Of a stretch of DNA of 64,000 bases, positions 1-63,889 are shown piece after piece. The notes under the pieces were generated by a model. The model was not told the DNA's origin and did not search any database. It saw only the letters and a program-made list of their open reading frames with translations. Origin of the DNA: Muricea muricata. Its lineage: Eukaryota > Cnidaria > Anthozoa > Malacalcyonacea > Plexauridae. A program made the position numbers and the translations under genes. Position 1 is the first letter of the stretch. Every line of letters starts with the position of its first letter. The stretch covers positions 7,107,300 through 7,171,299 of the forward strand of contig OY979730.1 of the NCBI GenBank assembly GCA_963855995.1, read 5' to 3'.

Positions 1-920
1 AAAAGCTTTAAAGTTCGCCGGGTTTTCAGACACGTTTGCATTGACTATGGTTTGATGAAGTCAAAGAAGCAACGACATTAACATTTTACGGTCCTCGAAA
101 ACCTATCACTGTATGTGCCGATGCCAGTGGCTTTGGAATTAGAGCTGCTAACTTGCAAGAAGAGGTCATTCGGTAAAAACCAATTGCTTTTGCATCGCGA
201 ACACTCTTGCCTGCAGAGAGTCGATATGCTCCGGTCGAAAAGGAGTGTCTAGCCTCTGGGCGTGTGAGAATATTGGCAGGTACCTCCGAGGTCTACCAGT
301 TCAAGTTGCTTAGTGATCATAAGCCACCGGTACTATTAATCAGTGGATCCGCCCTTAACGCCCTTCCTATAAGATATCAACGATTGTTGATGAGAATGAT
401 GACATGTAATCCGAAGCAGAGCACGTACCCGGAAACAGTTGGTTGTCACCAAAGAAGGGTGACAAAGAAGATAAGCGGTCGAAGAAGGTTAAATGTGCGT
501 TAGTGAAGTCACGCGCTCTTGGCAAGAATCGGATGTTCGTGTTGACGAGATCAGAGAAGTGGCTGACAAAGACTTGGTGATACGAGAAGCCATGAAATTT
601 ACAGTTGATGGTTAACCAGGTCTAGCGATACGTGATCCTCATGCTCTGTATTCTGTTCGTCTCCGTGGCGGAAGGTCTCTTGGTGTATGATGGGAGAATC
701 GTTATTTCGAGCGCTTTGAAGTCGGAAATTCTGGAATTCGCCATAGTCATCCGGGAATTACAAAGAGCAACGAAAGAGGCAAAGAAGGTGTTTGATGGTT
801 TGGTACTGGTAACTTGCGAAGGAACAGGCAAGCGAGCAATTTCGCGGACATTACGCGAGACTTTTAAGGAATTTTCAGCTCGTTTAGTCATGGATTTGTT
901 ATGGGTTATTTTCACCAATT
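1..920 (+). mobile_element. Ty3/Gypsy LTR retrotransposon remnant (RNase H to integrase start)
   Basis: Broken pol fragment. From about 110 the frames carry an RNase H domain: CADASGFGI, then PIAFASRTLLPAESRYAPVE with EKECLA, then FKLLSDHKPP. After frameshifts near 430 and 600, a frame at 632 reads GLLVYDGRIVISSALKSEIL, the usual linker before the integrase HHCC finger. Several stops and shifts show it is dead. It begins at the window edge, so reverse transcriptase may lie to the left. It sits in the intron after ROCK exon 37, opposite to ROCK. Family call is secure at superfamily level; no LTR is visible. Confidence 0.8.
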
Positions 921-1475
921 AGTTTTCAATTTTTCGGCCTAATTGGAGCAATCGCAAATATCGGTTATATAACACACTGCACTGCGGTAAAGTGCTTCGT
1001 CCCGGAATCGAGTTTTGGCACAATGATATGCCAGGTTTACAGCCATGGTCATTTTACCCTAAAACAGTTGCAATCATCTCTAGTAAATGAAACGCATACT
1101 TAACAAATAGATTACATTTTGCCGTTGTCTGGTGAGTTATAGATACACGGTATGACGTCATAATGTGGTAAGAACAAAAAATTGGCCCACGAGCCGCCTA
1201 TTTTGCCAAAATAAGCTTTGTAGTGCGACGAAACGACTTTAGCACGCCATATGATCTATACAAAATAAAGCACGCCATTTGGCTGTCGATAATTCTAAAA
1301 TTGCTATGATTGGCTTGTCGCTGAAATGGCGTCAGCGTGTGTCTGTCCTAATAGATCACAGTTCTCGACCAATGAAAATCCAGAATGAACTCTGATTATT
1401 ATATGAAAGCTCCCTACAAGACATATTTGCGCACATATGACCTCAGGACATTAAATTACTTATCTCTATACTCAC
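921..1475. other. Intronic stretch, nothing recognised
   Basis: Lies beyond the last ROCK exon found (37). I see no coding similarity, RNA gene or clear inverted repeat. Confidence 0.5.
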
Positions 1476-52298
<50,823 letters not shown>

Positions 52299-53100
52299 CG
52301 TGCAACAGGATATTTATTATACTGTATACAAAAATATAAATAATCCAACACTACCAACAAAGTGTACCAAATTTAACCCCCCATAAAAACAAGTGGGGAA
52401 AGTGATGACTACTGATTAAGTCATATTTCGCGTTAGTTTTCATGATGGTAACATATCGCAGTCTTTAAATAACACTATAATAATTCCTTGGTGTAGAAAA
52501 ATGCACAGTTTTTACGTCCACTCCCTGTGAAGACATTCAGACTTTGTAAAAGGAAATTGCAGGGAGCGAAGAAGACAACCGTCACGTGATCAACGCCTTC
52601 GGTCATGCATAACAATAGACAGCGATCAGTTAAAAGTAATGCGTAATACTTCATCTTAATGTAAATAAATTGGATAAAACAATTTGGGATGATAAAAACG
52701 ACTGCTAATGCTAAACGGTCACAGAAGCAGTCAATGAGCTACTGTATATATTATTATCGTTGGAGGAGCAGCTGCTTCTACGCTTGCTTCTGTAATTGAA
52801 GTGGCCGCAAATTTTCACAGCCGACAACAGTTTTGAGACACCTCGGTTTTTTTACAAATAAATTTTGGTTCAGAGTGCAAAGTTTCAAAGAAACTTTTTG
52901 TGATAAGTGGCGAAAATTAAATTAGTGCCAGTGACACAGTCAGTCAGTCAGTCCTCCACTCAGTCATAATATTGTGAAATAAGAGCTTCACTCGTATAAA
53001 AATATTGAATAATCGTATCAAATCGATCAAAGTGATACAAAATGCTTACAAATCTCAACTCTACGCTTTCTATATCTAACATGTGTTTCATCATATACAG
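52299..53100 (-). promoter_or_regulatory. Likely ROCK 5' UTR/promoter zone (position only)
   Basis: Lies between the ROCK start and a retrotransposon remnant. No TATA box or initiator stands out. Contains CAGTCAGTCAGTCAGT at about 52937. The promoter could also lie further upstream if there is a noncoding first exon. Confidence 0.3.
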
Positions 53101-53101
53101 T

Positions 53102-54600
53102 TTAGCTAGTGCTCTCTGCGCGTGCTCGTTCAACAGACCGGGTGGGGAACTGCAATATTTTTTCATTTTCCCGTTTAGCGTCACTCGTCTCAACAGGATA
53201 TAATCTTTGCATTGCTTTTCTAGACTTTGTGAGTTTTCCAGCTTTATTAAGCGTTCTAACCGTTGCCGCTGGAACGTTTCCGAACTCCTTACCTTTCGAA
53301 CCTTCTCCTTGCTTGGTTAATGATACTCCCGTAGGTGCGTTAAATACTCCGCTTCCCATCTTTTCCCAAAATGTTCAAATGTTTTCGAGATACTTATGTC
53401 TCGTCTCTTCCTTCGTTTTATATTTTGATTTCTTTTTGGTTTGGAACAGTAGGTATTGGTCTTCCTAACACTAAATGTGATGGCGTTACTGGCTCATCTC
53501 GATCTGGCTACACATAATAAAGTAAAGGTCTAGAGTTGAAGACTCCTACTACTTGTATTCTTATAATAAAGATCAATGCCCAACATAATGCTTTGAGTAA
53601 AGCCATAAAAGCAAGATTTAAAATAGAAATATTTATTATGTGACGTTCCGTCTTAACGTAAGACATCTTCAGTGAAGTGGATAATATTACATACAAAATT
53701 TTAATATATATCTAGGCTAATAGTGTTATATTTACAAGGTGTAAAATTACAAGGATCAATTAGGTACAACCAGGGAAAGATATGGATGTGCGATGGTGCA
53801 TAGGACATTACAAACACATACACCATCACACGTATTATTATTATATATGATTAGTATTTACTCAAAGCATTATGTTGGGCATTGATCCTTATTATAAGAA
53901 TACGTTTTCCGCCTGGCACGTCTTTTTTACTACTGTGGTCATATATGTCAGGAGTTCTTTCTAACTAAGTCTAGCGTAACGCAAGACTTTCTTCAAATAT
54001 CTTTTAATACCGCTTCTGTCCACTCTCACGTAAAAGCCTTCCTACCACGGAAATTTCTACACAATATGTCTTATGTCGCCATTCTATGTCCTTGGAGGCG
54101 ATAAAGTTCTGATTCCTGGGGCTTTAAACGTTTTCCCATTATCGATCTGCAATGATGAATGACAGAATTCCGCGTCTTCCAATAAATCGCTCTAAACTTC
54201 CTGTGAAAGCGTCCCTGGACGTGTTTGGAACCAAACCCAAATGTTTGGCTCTGCTGCTTACACATGTATACAAAGATATGAAAACTTTATGTATATCCTT
54301 TGATGAACTATATATGCCTTTAATTACGTGCATCGGACCTTTGTAATCGATGCAAACCTTAGAAGATGCTAATTTATTCGTTGTTTGGTCGGAACTTTGG
54401 TAATGGTGGTGCTTCTTGATTTCCAGAAGGTGAATTTTCTAATCTTCGACACTTCGTACAATTTGAAAGGATCTTTTGACGACCTTTTTGTAATCCAATA
54501 TTTCTCGAGCACCATTGTGCATAACTTGGTTGCGACTTTAAAGAACAACTGATCTTGTGAAATTAAATAGTTGTTACTGGGTAAGTGGATAGAGAATTTC
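53102..54600 (-). mobile_element. BEL/Pao LTR retrotransposon remnant (integrase to C-terminal domain), split
   Basis: Minus-strand pieces in order: QKILSNCTKCRRLE (zinc region, about 54450), KGIYSSSKDIHKVFISLYTC and FTGSLERFIGRRGILSFIIA (integrase core, 54140-54330), VVGVFNSRPLLYYV and PVTPSHLVLGRPIPTV (53440-53560), then a C-terminal VRTLNKAGKLTKSRKAMQRL at about 53180-53240. Stops and frameshifts throughout. A 349-bp inverted-repeat element sits between the integrase parts. No LTR seen. Confidence 0.82.
53555..53903. mobile_element. Inverted-repeat element of 349 bp inside the BEL/Pao remnant
   Basis: Ends GTATTCTTATAATAAAGATC to TTTGAGTAAA, mirrored on the right with one mismatch in 47. 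It carries on the minus strand a stem motif CTGAAGA-T-GTCTTACGTTAAGAC-GGAACGTC (53642-53672), resembling the Penelope hammerhead-like motif. Superfamily uncertain. Confidence 0.85.
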
Positions 54601-56640
54601 GTATCGTAACGAAGGCGTAATTCTTGTATTCGCCCATGACATCGTGCTTCTCTTTATCTTCGAACAAGTTTAAAGAATCCTATACTTTTCCATAGTTTGA
54701 TTTTTTCGACATTGGGTTTTGAATGTCTCTAACCCATTTCATTTCTGCACCGTTAATTTCTTGATGGGTCCGATACGGGGAATTTAAAATAAAACGGATG
54801 AAAACCATAGAGTTCGTACGTAGCAATCATGAAAGGTTGCCTTGACAACTATCAATTTTTTTAAAGTCAGGAAGGATTCTATCACGCTTCTTAAAGCCTC
54901 AGACTACTTGAAATGGACGATAAATGCACTGAGAAAGATAAAAGATTCTTTAGAAACAAAAGAAGAATTTAAGAACAATTTCTACAGGGTTTGATTGATA
55001 ATCTTCAAAAAGGAATGATTGATTCATCAGAAAAGATGAATCTCTATGCCCAGCAAAATGGCCAAGAGGACAAACGGTTCCATTATGGAAAGGTGAGAAA
55101 GATGTCACGTCATGGCACTTTGTTAGGGATTTAAAACGATACGACTGGCATAATTACATCGTAGTGAGAATTTTTCAACGATTCTCCAAGCATTCCTTCG
55201 CTTGTTGAAGAAAGGCCTCTCAAAGAGTTTACTCAAATTGTACAAGTAAGTGGCGCAGAAGCTGAGAGAGGATGATCGCTAATGAACCGAGAACCTAGAA
55301 GGTACCCAGTCACGTTCCAGCTTATATGTGGTCCATTTATCATCCTTAGCCTATCTGGTCAATATGTGGTCCATTTAGCATCCTTAGCCTTATCCATCCA
55401 ATGAATATCAATGGCTCACCAGTTCAATTTTGGGAGGCAAGTTCAGCTGTCACACGATGGCTGGAGCGTCATGCCTTTGACTACAATCACCAAACTAGAA
55501 AAATAAAGAAGATAATTCAAGTGTTACAGATGAGCCATCAAAACGTGATCTGGTATCACGAATCATAGTTGTGTATTTGTGTTGAAATTTGACATTTGAC
55601 CGTTTTATAAGTTATGACGATGGAATCATAGATGATAATGATAATCTGTGACTTGATTTAAGAACTTGCACGAAATTGCTTAAGACATACATACACATAT
55701 TTGGAAAATGGGAACACGCAAATGAGATTTATCTTTTTTAGAGTGCTACTTCTTTAATATCAAAGTTCTTTTTTTTAATGGTAGTTAATTCCTTAGGAAC
55801 TGGCGATAAAATCAGCAAATAAATCAAAAAAAGCAAAAGTTGACTGACATCTTTTGGTCTTTACATTCAAATATGTTGACGTTCTGGTAAGCAATATATA
55901 ACAAAAATGAACTGCAAGACTTATTAATTGGTATACTAATCGTCTTAACGTGTCAATGCGCCTGCCGAAGTTGGAGAATTGCAAAACAAAATGGCGACAG
56001 TTAGAAAAGCGATTTTACTAACGCACAGGTGTTCTATTTTAGTGCTTGCGAAACATATTTACAAAAAATTTAATTCACAATCTTATGAATTCACAAGTTT
56101 TGTATCTCTACTTATCCCTACTCATTGCCTGATCGCAGGCACTGTCAAAGAACTCCTCAGTGCGCTACTAAACACGGTGTTTCCATCAACTGCAGTCAAC
56201 TCATTTCTATTGCCACCTTAAAACTTGAGGCAGTTGCTATCCTGTGTCGCATCCTATATTCTATGTCACATCTCCCGAATCTAATATTAGGGACTTACAG
56301 CCGAATTAGGGACGACAACTGGTCAAAAAGTTAGGAACTTAAATTTTCTAAGGTAGTTAACACACTACCATGTCAAAAAACGGTTGGTCTACGACTACAA
56401 ACAAGGAAATTTTTAAGACTTGCAACAGCGCCCAATTAATTTCAATATTTTTTCTCTTATGACAAACACTGGAACGGATTCTAATATTGATGATGACTGG
56501 TCAAGCTGAAAAATTGCTTTGTGCACTGTTTGCTATACAAGAGTTCATCCCTACCAAACATATAATTCCACGACGCTGATCCCCATGGAGCACTCAAAAC
56601 ATCCTCCATCTTATCCGTGAGAAAGTTATCGCTTGTTAGA
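54601..56640. other. Intergenic repeat-rich stretch
   Basis: Tandem near-duplicate ATGTGGTCCATTTA(T/G)CATCC at 55325-55390. Plus-strand frames around 54900-55560 (for example QFWEASSAVTRWLERHAFDY) look like remnants of a mobile-element ORF but match nothing I can name. Confidence 0.4.
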
Positions 56641-58460
56641 GGTACCTAAGCCGAGAACTATGTAAAAGAAAAAAGCGATCCAAGGAAGCAGAGAGTCATA
56701 TTTCCACTCCTTAGGCAACACCTTGGAGATTAATTCCAAACGATTTTGGTCCATTTTTAAAATTAAGTCCATTTTCGGAAGTGTACCCAAATCGGTATCG
56801 AGAACCAGTACTAATAATCCTGAAAGTAGATTTGCACATGCTAACTCGCCCCACGATATTGCATCGATGTTTAACGAGTACTTTCATTCGGTATACACTA
56901 GCATAAAGAAACAACCATTCGCAACTCAACCTGTATTCTCTTTTCCATTGTCACCTCTTTCGTCCATCGATCTCTCCATAGAACTAAGTCACTCAAAATG
57001 TCCCAGTGGAATGGAAATTAGCCAACATCATTCCAATTCGCAAGAAAGGTAACAAGAATACTGCCCAATCTCATTTTTATCCAAAATCCATCTTGATCGT
57101 TGCATACTAAACCACATATATCACTACATAGAGTCTAATACTCACTCAGCACAGTTTTGTTTCGTTAATGGTAGATTATGTGCAACAAAAGTGTTATCTA
57201 TTTCAAACATCATTGTGAAGAACTTAGACAAAGGATTACAAATTAAACTGACGTAGTTTTTATAGACATTGCAAAAGCGTTCGATACAATTGACCACTCC
57301 AAGCGCGACGTTGCAAGAATTGCAAGAATTTGGTTTCTCTTGGTCTGTTCTGCTTTGGTCTAAAAATTATTTATGTGGTCGCTTGCAGCGGGTAACAATG
57401 GATTAACCCTTCCTTTCTTTTCTATTTACATTAACAACTTACCTGACCACTTATCCCTTCTCCCCTGGAGTCAGCTTGTTTGCTGATGACACCAAACTCT
57501 ACAAAGCCATGCAGAACTCTTCTAATGTCTTCGTTTTACAAGAAGATATACAAAGTCTCCCAACTTGGTCAGACGAAAACAGATTATGTTTTGACATTCC
57601 TAAGCATAAAGTTTTTTCGCTCATAAGGAAGTCAAATCCCCTGGTCACTTCTTATAGCCTTGACGGTAAACAACTGACTTTGTCTAGCTAGAGTAAACAA
57701 AGGTAAATAATGTGAGATGTAAAGCTAATCAAATGCTTGGATTTATATGACGATCAACAATGCAAATATAATTTGTGACAATGGAGCAAGGAGGAACATT
57801 CGCAACAATTTTGCATATGCATCTCAAGTATGGTCTCCTCAAACAATTCAATTAATCGAGAATATCGAGAACATAAAAAAAGCAACAAAATACATTCTAA
57901 ATCTTGGGTTTATCACCAATGTTTCACACACATCAAGACTACTTCAACTTAACTTACTTCCCTAGATGGCAGTGCTCAACCAATAATAACTGGTTCTGGA
58001 ATAACAAGGAGCCAAACGAATAAAGATGTATTTTTGCCAAAACGTTGACCTTCCAAACTTAATTCTTATTTTATTGTAGCCTGTAAAACATGGAACATTT
58101 TAGACTGTGATCTTTGTTAAAAAGATACTGGTCTCCATTCATTCAAATTTAAACTTAAGACAAAGTACGAACACGCGCTATCTAATAACGTAATGTCTAC
58201 GATTGTGACGACCCACGTACAAGTCCCTATGTGTTAAATGAATAAGGGCATGGTCGCTGGGCGGTGGTTTAATTTGTTGTTAATCAGTTGTATGTTATTT
58301 TGTTATTTGTCATGCTTTGTCGTGTTTTATCAAGTTTTGTCATGTTTTGTCATGCGTCTTGAAGGTTTTTGTTAGTTATTAGTATGAATGTGTATTAGTA
58401 GGTGTAATTATTACGGACTTTCCGTGATAGGGACACTGCGGCAAGTATCCTGGCACTACA
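56640..58460 (+). mobile_element. Second LINE (non-LTR retrotransposon), decayed
   Basis: Frames in order: FWSIFKIKSIFGSVPKSVSR with MFNEYFHSVYT (56740-56900), CPSGMEISQHH, an interrupted fingers/palm part, the reverse transcriptase box LFADDTKLYKAM (57473 onward), and C-terminal YASQVWSPQTIQLIENIENI with YILNLGF. Stops and shifts throughout. A CR1/Rex/jockey-like lineage distinct from the LINE at 24.2-27.9 kb. Confidence 0.82.
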
Positions 58461-59540
58461 TTGTTTCATATAATAATTTATACATCACAAATTAAGTTTT
58501 ATACAATTATTTATATATCACAAATTAAATTTAAATTAAAACCCGTCTGGTACAGACAGTAGCATGTTTCACGTGAAAATACGACCTTTGTACCTATAAA
58601 GCTGAAACTTGTGTTTTCAAACCAATGGAGGGCGAAAATATGTGCAATAAAAACAGCTTTTGTATTATTTATTTAATACCTTCGTTCACTTTGACACTGG
58701 ATATAATAATAAATCACTTATTTAGAAGTACTGGGCCCTCGGGAAAGCAGCATGTTTTGTAATCCTAAGTCCATAGAGATTATAAAGGAATTCTTGGTTT
58801 GCAATCAATCTCTCGGGATGCGGCAGACAATGTCAGCCACCCACGACGGCTGGATCCAACAATGGAACTAATAACATATTCTCTTGTGTTATACCTCCAA
58901 CATAGCCACCGTGACGTTAAATGCAAACCATCAATAGAGGCGGTATCTGGGGACGAGACGCGGGAGAAATTGAACAAATCTAATAGAGGGCACATTTAAG
59001 TTCTGGATGTATATCGCTTAAAACATACTGGGGTTTTTTTTTCAATTTTTGCTTGTCTACATGGCCATGATACACACAGATATTGACTGTAATGGAAAAT
59101 AAATTGAAACCTTCTGGTCAGGGACGTCACTACTGGGGCTAATCTTATAATAAACTAGTTTTCTGGTGTTAATAAAACTGAAACGGGAAAGTTACGTTGT
59201 TGAAAGACCAGATAAATTTATATTATTTGTTAGTTTCAAGGTGAGAACATTTCTTATATAACATATATTATATGTTTAATTATTCAATCTATTCGTTTGT
59301 TCTGTTTATCATTATAGAAATAGAATAAATATCAGTAAAAGACAGCATATAATTGTTTACCAATTTATGTCAACTATATATTTGTTTTGATATTTTAATT
59401 TTCTGTATATAATATATACATTTTATTTATTAAATTAATTCATTTTTTAAATATTAAAAAAGACATTAAAGACTTAATTTAAAACGTTAGATATGCTGTA
59501 GTATTACATCATTGGACTAAGTAAAATTGTTCGTTGTTGT
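58461..59540. other. Intergenic AT-rich stretch
   Basis: Near-duplicates of ATACAATTATTTATATATCA at 58470-58525. No coding sequence recognised. Confidence 0.5.
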
Positions 59541-60621
59541 TTAGATTGGACAGGATTCACAGGAAACACATTTGGTAGCCTTGACTACAATATCAGATGA
59601 AGAAGAAGTAGACGATGGACAACACGTGGACACCAAATCAGACCTAGAAAGCGTGGAAGATGTCCAAACCTTTAAAACCGTATCAGATGAAGAAGACAAT
59701 ATTCCCCTGAATTTTCATTGTGCGCAGCTGGCAATCTAGAGCATGAAGCTGGACAGGTTGTACACCTTGGAACACGCTTGCGACAGGCTCCTTTTCTTGA
59801 CGTAGATGCGTGTTTGAGTGAGATAATATCTTGTAACGTAGTAACGAGAACGGCAGTTTGAACCAAATACATATTTTAATTATTTTTGCCAACAAAAGGT
59901 ATCTTATCAACCTTGGTCCTTGTCAGGCTAAGTTAGATACCTTTCCAAAGAATTTTAACATCAGAAAGTTAGAACAAAATCGGTTTTCGTCATCATGGTA
60001 CAGAGAGTGTCCGTTCTTGGAGTATAGCATCTCACTGTTTTGTGTGTTCTCTATTCCATCTGACATTGATCGTCCCAAAGCGGGAAGATGCTTGAATAAA
60101 AGGCACAAGAAGATGGAATAACATGAAGGGCAGTCAGAAGAAAGACAAACAAGAAAAAATAAACAAGCACTTTAGCAGTAAATCCCATAAGTCTTTGTTG
60201 CAAGATTTTGTTAATTTCTGCCAAGGAGACCATCATATTGAGGTGTTATTCAAAAACACTTGCCCGACAAGGACTTGCGTTCTGAGGAAATGAAAATGAA
60301 GACGATGGGAACTTTTGTCGAATAGTTGGACTAATGAGTCGGCACGTTTCCTCGCTTAATAAAGGATGGATAGACTCGCGGGCAAAACGAAAGTATAAAA
60401 CAACTTACATGGGTCCTGAGAGCCAAAATGAATTTATCAAGATGTTAGCCGATGAATGCACAGAAATGATAGATGCAGAGATAGGCAAAGCTCCTTTTAC
60501 AGCTGTAATTACAAATACCACCCTGGATGTGCCCAATTATGACGACCAAATGGCCTTTATTGTTTGATTTGTTATGAAGAGGAAAAACCATGCGAACGTT
60601 TACTCGAGACCAAAATAGCAG

Positions 60622-60640
60622 TGGCGTAGCTAGAGGTCTT
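60622..60640 (+). repeat. hAT-MITE-like end inside the transposase remnant
   Basis: CAGTGGCGTAGCTAG resembles the starting repeat of hAT MITEs and marks where the transposase frame is lost. The partner end was not found. Confidence 0.4.
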
Positions 60641-61249
60641 GCTTGTCTGAGCATGACCTAATTTTTTTCAAACCAAAGTTTTTTTTGACCATTTTTTGTA
60701 CATGAAATTTAAAATGATGAAATGCTTTCGCACGTAATGTCATCCTCGAAAACAGCCCAAGCGAACCAAATTCCTCGCATTTGAGCGTTCTTTAACCTGC
60801 AAACAGGCTAAAGTTTATTTACCTAATCGCAGGTTAGAGCATGACTTTTTTTGGGTTATCATGCCTTTTTTGTCATGCTATTGCATCTAGAGCATGACTT
60901 CCTCTCTATTTTCAACGCATATCATTGGCTAGAATGCTCGCGACGCATGCGTAGTTCGTTGAACGAATCGCTCAAGTCGTGCTCAGCCGAAATAGCAGGA
61001 CATTGCAAAAGCAAGGCTTTGTTATTTTATAAATATTCATAAATTATCATTTTTAATGAATATGGAAATCGACGAAGGTCGAATCTACTCAATAGCGACA
61101 GACATTGTCTTTGAGCTTTTGGAGCGATCTTTCGGTTCGCGAAGTCAAAGTGAACAGAAAGAATAATATGCGTTTTAGCTGTGCTATCTTGATGTCATGC
61201 AGATCAAAGCAAACGATGAGTCATCACTACACTTTATTATAAAAAGGCT

Positions 61250-61830
61250 TCAAAATGTTTGTCGAGCATACTATCAACAGTATTGCTCCGACGCGACGAA
61301 ATGTCTCTTCACGGCGAACTTCGAGGGGTGATCTTTGGCGAGAATTTGGAAATGAAAACAGTTTGGATGCAGCAACGTGATTTAATCGCAAGCCAGAAAC
61401 GCGACATGCGGTTCGGAACAAAGTCTGGTGTGACGGATGGTTCGTGTGGCGCTGTAAGCGCAAAGGTTGTAAAACAACTATTTCTGCCCAAGACGAGAAA
61501 TAATTTTAAAATGATAGATAAATCTAGACATTGGTCATTGTTATTATATCTAGAATCAATAGCAATTAACAGACACAAGCCTACTTTGAATCACGGGACA
61601 AAAGTCTCCAAAGATCTTATAATATTTAACTAGTATATCATGTTTCTTCATTGAATGTATATATTCTGTAGTATGTAAGAAGATCATCATTTCGTTCCTG
61701 ATGATGACTAAAGAATAGTCGAAACGTAGAAATAAAATTTATCATGTTGTCAATTTTCGGAGTTTCCGTTGTACTGTATTTTATCAATCAAAATACTCAG
61801 TGGTTTCCGTAAACATACTCTGAATATCGG
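61250..61830 (+). mobile_element. Penelope-like element 3' end with hammerhead-like tail
   Basis: The frame ending at 61633 has WSLLLYLESIAINRHKPTLN, the end of a GIY-YIG-type Penelope protein. The tail holds GATCATCATTTCGTTCCTGA, the hammerhead-like motif at 61692-61731, and ATCAAAATACTCAGTGGTTT as in the tail at 16100. It breaks the hAT-like remnant. Confidence 0.78.
61692..61731 (+). ncRNA. Hammerhead-ribozyme-like motif, second Penelope tail
   Basis: CTGATGA at 61698-61704, an extra T, a perfect 5-bp stem GACTA/TAGTC (61706-61710, 61716-61720) with loop AAGAA, GAAA at 61721-61724 and ACGTA. Stem sequence differs from the copy at 16702 yet pairing is kept. The extra T is shared. Confidence 0.62.
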
Positions 61831-62830
61831 TAGTAACATTTATCTGTAATTACTTTGACTGCTGGTAAAGGTTTTTAAATTTGTTTTGCTATTTTTTTAA
61901 ATTTGTACATTCTCTATTTCAATTTTCTATTTTCATTGTCTTAATGAAATAAGATCTGTTACATTTATATTTTTGTTCATTTTTAAGCTAGCAGCAATAA
62001 GTTTCACTGCCTTATCATGAAAATATTTTAAAACTATTAACTAACTTCTTGAAAAGAAGATGGAGTGCGCGGCCAGATGTGAAAAAAGCAGTTTGGGTTG
62101 ATTACAACGAGATCTTAGAAGTTTGCAAGAGATATCTCACGATAGGAAATTTGACTAAGAGAGTAGAACCAAAGCATTTGGGTTGCTGAGCAAAATAAAA
62201 GCTCCTATGTTTAATTTTTGCTCCTATGTTCATCAAGAACATAATGTTTAAAATGAAGATGATAACTGACCTTCTCCAAACGGAGGAGTTGGATGTTAAC
62301 GGTGCCCTGTTGGCGATGCAAGAGACCAAAGACAGTCTTCAGGGAATTCGAAGAACTGAAAACGCCATTGATGACGAAGTCCAGGCTGCATGCCTGTTCG
62401 CAAGTCAATTCAACGTTGACGCGGAAGCTGAATTTCAAAGGATTCATTGAACACGTGTTTCACCAAGACACCTGGATCCACATCCCGAAACCAAGACCAA
62501 CAATATGTCTATGACTACGTTTTGTAGGAAAGAGGTTTTCCTTTTTCTCGACACAATAGTGGAGGTGTTATCAGCGAAGATAAATGGCCTTGAGGACTCA
62601 TTTAAACCATCTATAGATGTCCTTGACCCAAATCTAATTCCAACAATCTACAAGGTGGTAAAACTAGCGAATCAGTTTCCAAGCGACATTCCCGACCAAG
62701 AAGCGTTTCTAGCTGAGTTGGAGATTTTTAACGGGTATTACAACAAAGTGAAAGTGGAGAGGTGCGAAACAAAATTGACAATTCGTGATGCAGCGGAACT
62801 AGCCATGAACACAAGAACGATTTGACAACC

Positions 62831-63889
62831 TGATGATTCTTTTTTGCGAAAGAGATATTGCTGACAAGCTTTCGATAGAAAAGGTGGTCGATAAATGGAC
62901 AACAATAAGACATCGACGAATTATTCTTTCTAGCTTGATTGTTACCATCGTCCACCTACTGATTACTGTAACTGTCTCCCGCTCTCCGAGGCATAACTGA
63001 AACTCTTAACATTTGCACACAGTTTGAACAACCTATAGGCCAATGCCATAGACGTTCGATATCCAACATTTTATTGAAAGCCTATAATTTGAATATATAT
63101 CTTATTTACCGGCTACGCGGTCCGTACTGGAAAAATATTTTCCCGAGGTCTCTTGATTAGCTAAATTCGAATAATTTGTAACAACTGTGCAGACTGCAAT
63201 AATTTAGTTTGGGTTAAAGTTGTTAAATCATTGAAATATCATTTTCGTAAAAATTCTGTTTCCAGTTTTACTGGAACTTGAATTACCAAGCACACCCCCC
63301 TCTCTTTAAGCATTCAGCTTCTCTTTCACGTAAGTTACGTTTTCCAAACTAAGAACTTAAAACAGTTGAAAGTTGGTCAAAATGCTCCTCAGTATTTGGT
63401 CAAAATATCAGGACATCTGCCTCCCCAATATTCCTTCGCGACGTCCCTGTTTCTAGTTTTTTTAATTTCAGGTGCAGGCAGCCAGATTTGTGTGTAAATA
63501 TAGGAGTTTTTCAACCTTAGCAACCAGTTTTTGACCGGCTTTTCGCAGCTAGGTTTTGGAAAATATCTGCCAAATTATCCCCCATCTGGACACAAATTGA
63601 ACTTTTTTGCCTCGAAACAGTGGTTAAAACTGTTTTATAGGTGCAACAAGATGTAGAACAACAATTTATTTAAACTTTAAAGACTTGTCAAGTGTGTTTA
63701 TCTGATTTTTTCGAATACAAAAATAGCATTTTTGCTTACAAATACTCAATATTAAACATACCCAACCTAATCATGTATTCAAAACACAAAATTTAAAACG
63801 TCTTTGCCTTTGTTTTTACATAAAAACTTTGTGGGTGGGAAAAGTTTTTCTGATGTTTTCTCGATCTCTTGCTGTGAAAAGCCGACACT
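62831..63889. other. Intergenic stretch, nothing recognised
   Basis: No domain, RNA gene or clear inverted repeat found. Confidence 0.5.

Larger units (their letters stand above)
59545..62830 (+). pseudogene. hAT-like transposase remnant (DUF4371/ZMYM-like), interrupted
   Basis: An acidic start (TISDEEEVDDGQHVDTKSDL, 59580), a TTF/ZMYM-type zinc region LGPCQAKLDTFPKNF with SSSWYRECPFLEYSISLFCV (59920-60040), then GNFCRIVGLMSRHVSSLNKG and the RNase-H-like core YMGPESQNEFIKMLADECTE (60310-60560). After a gap holding a Penelope tail, RWSARPDVKKAVWVDYNEI (62060) and the insertion domain FLFLDTIVEVLSAKINGLED to FLAELEIFNGYYN (62525-62740) resume. Frameshifts in each part. No dimerisation end was recognised. 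Confidence 0.72.
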
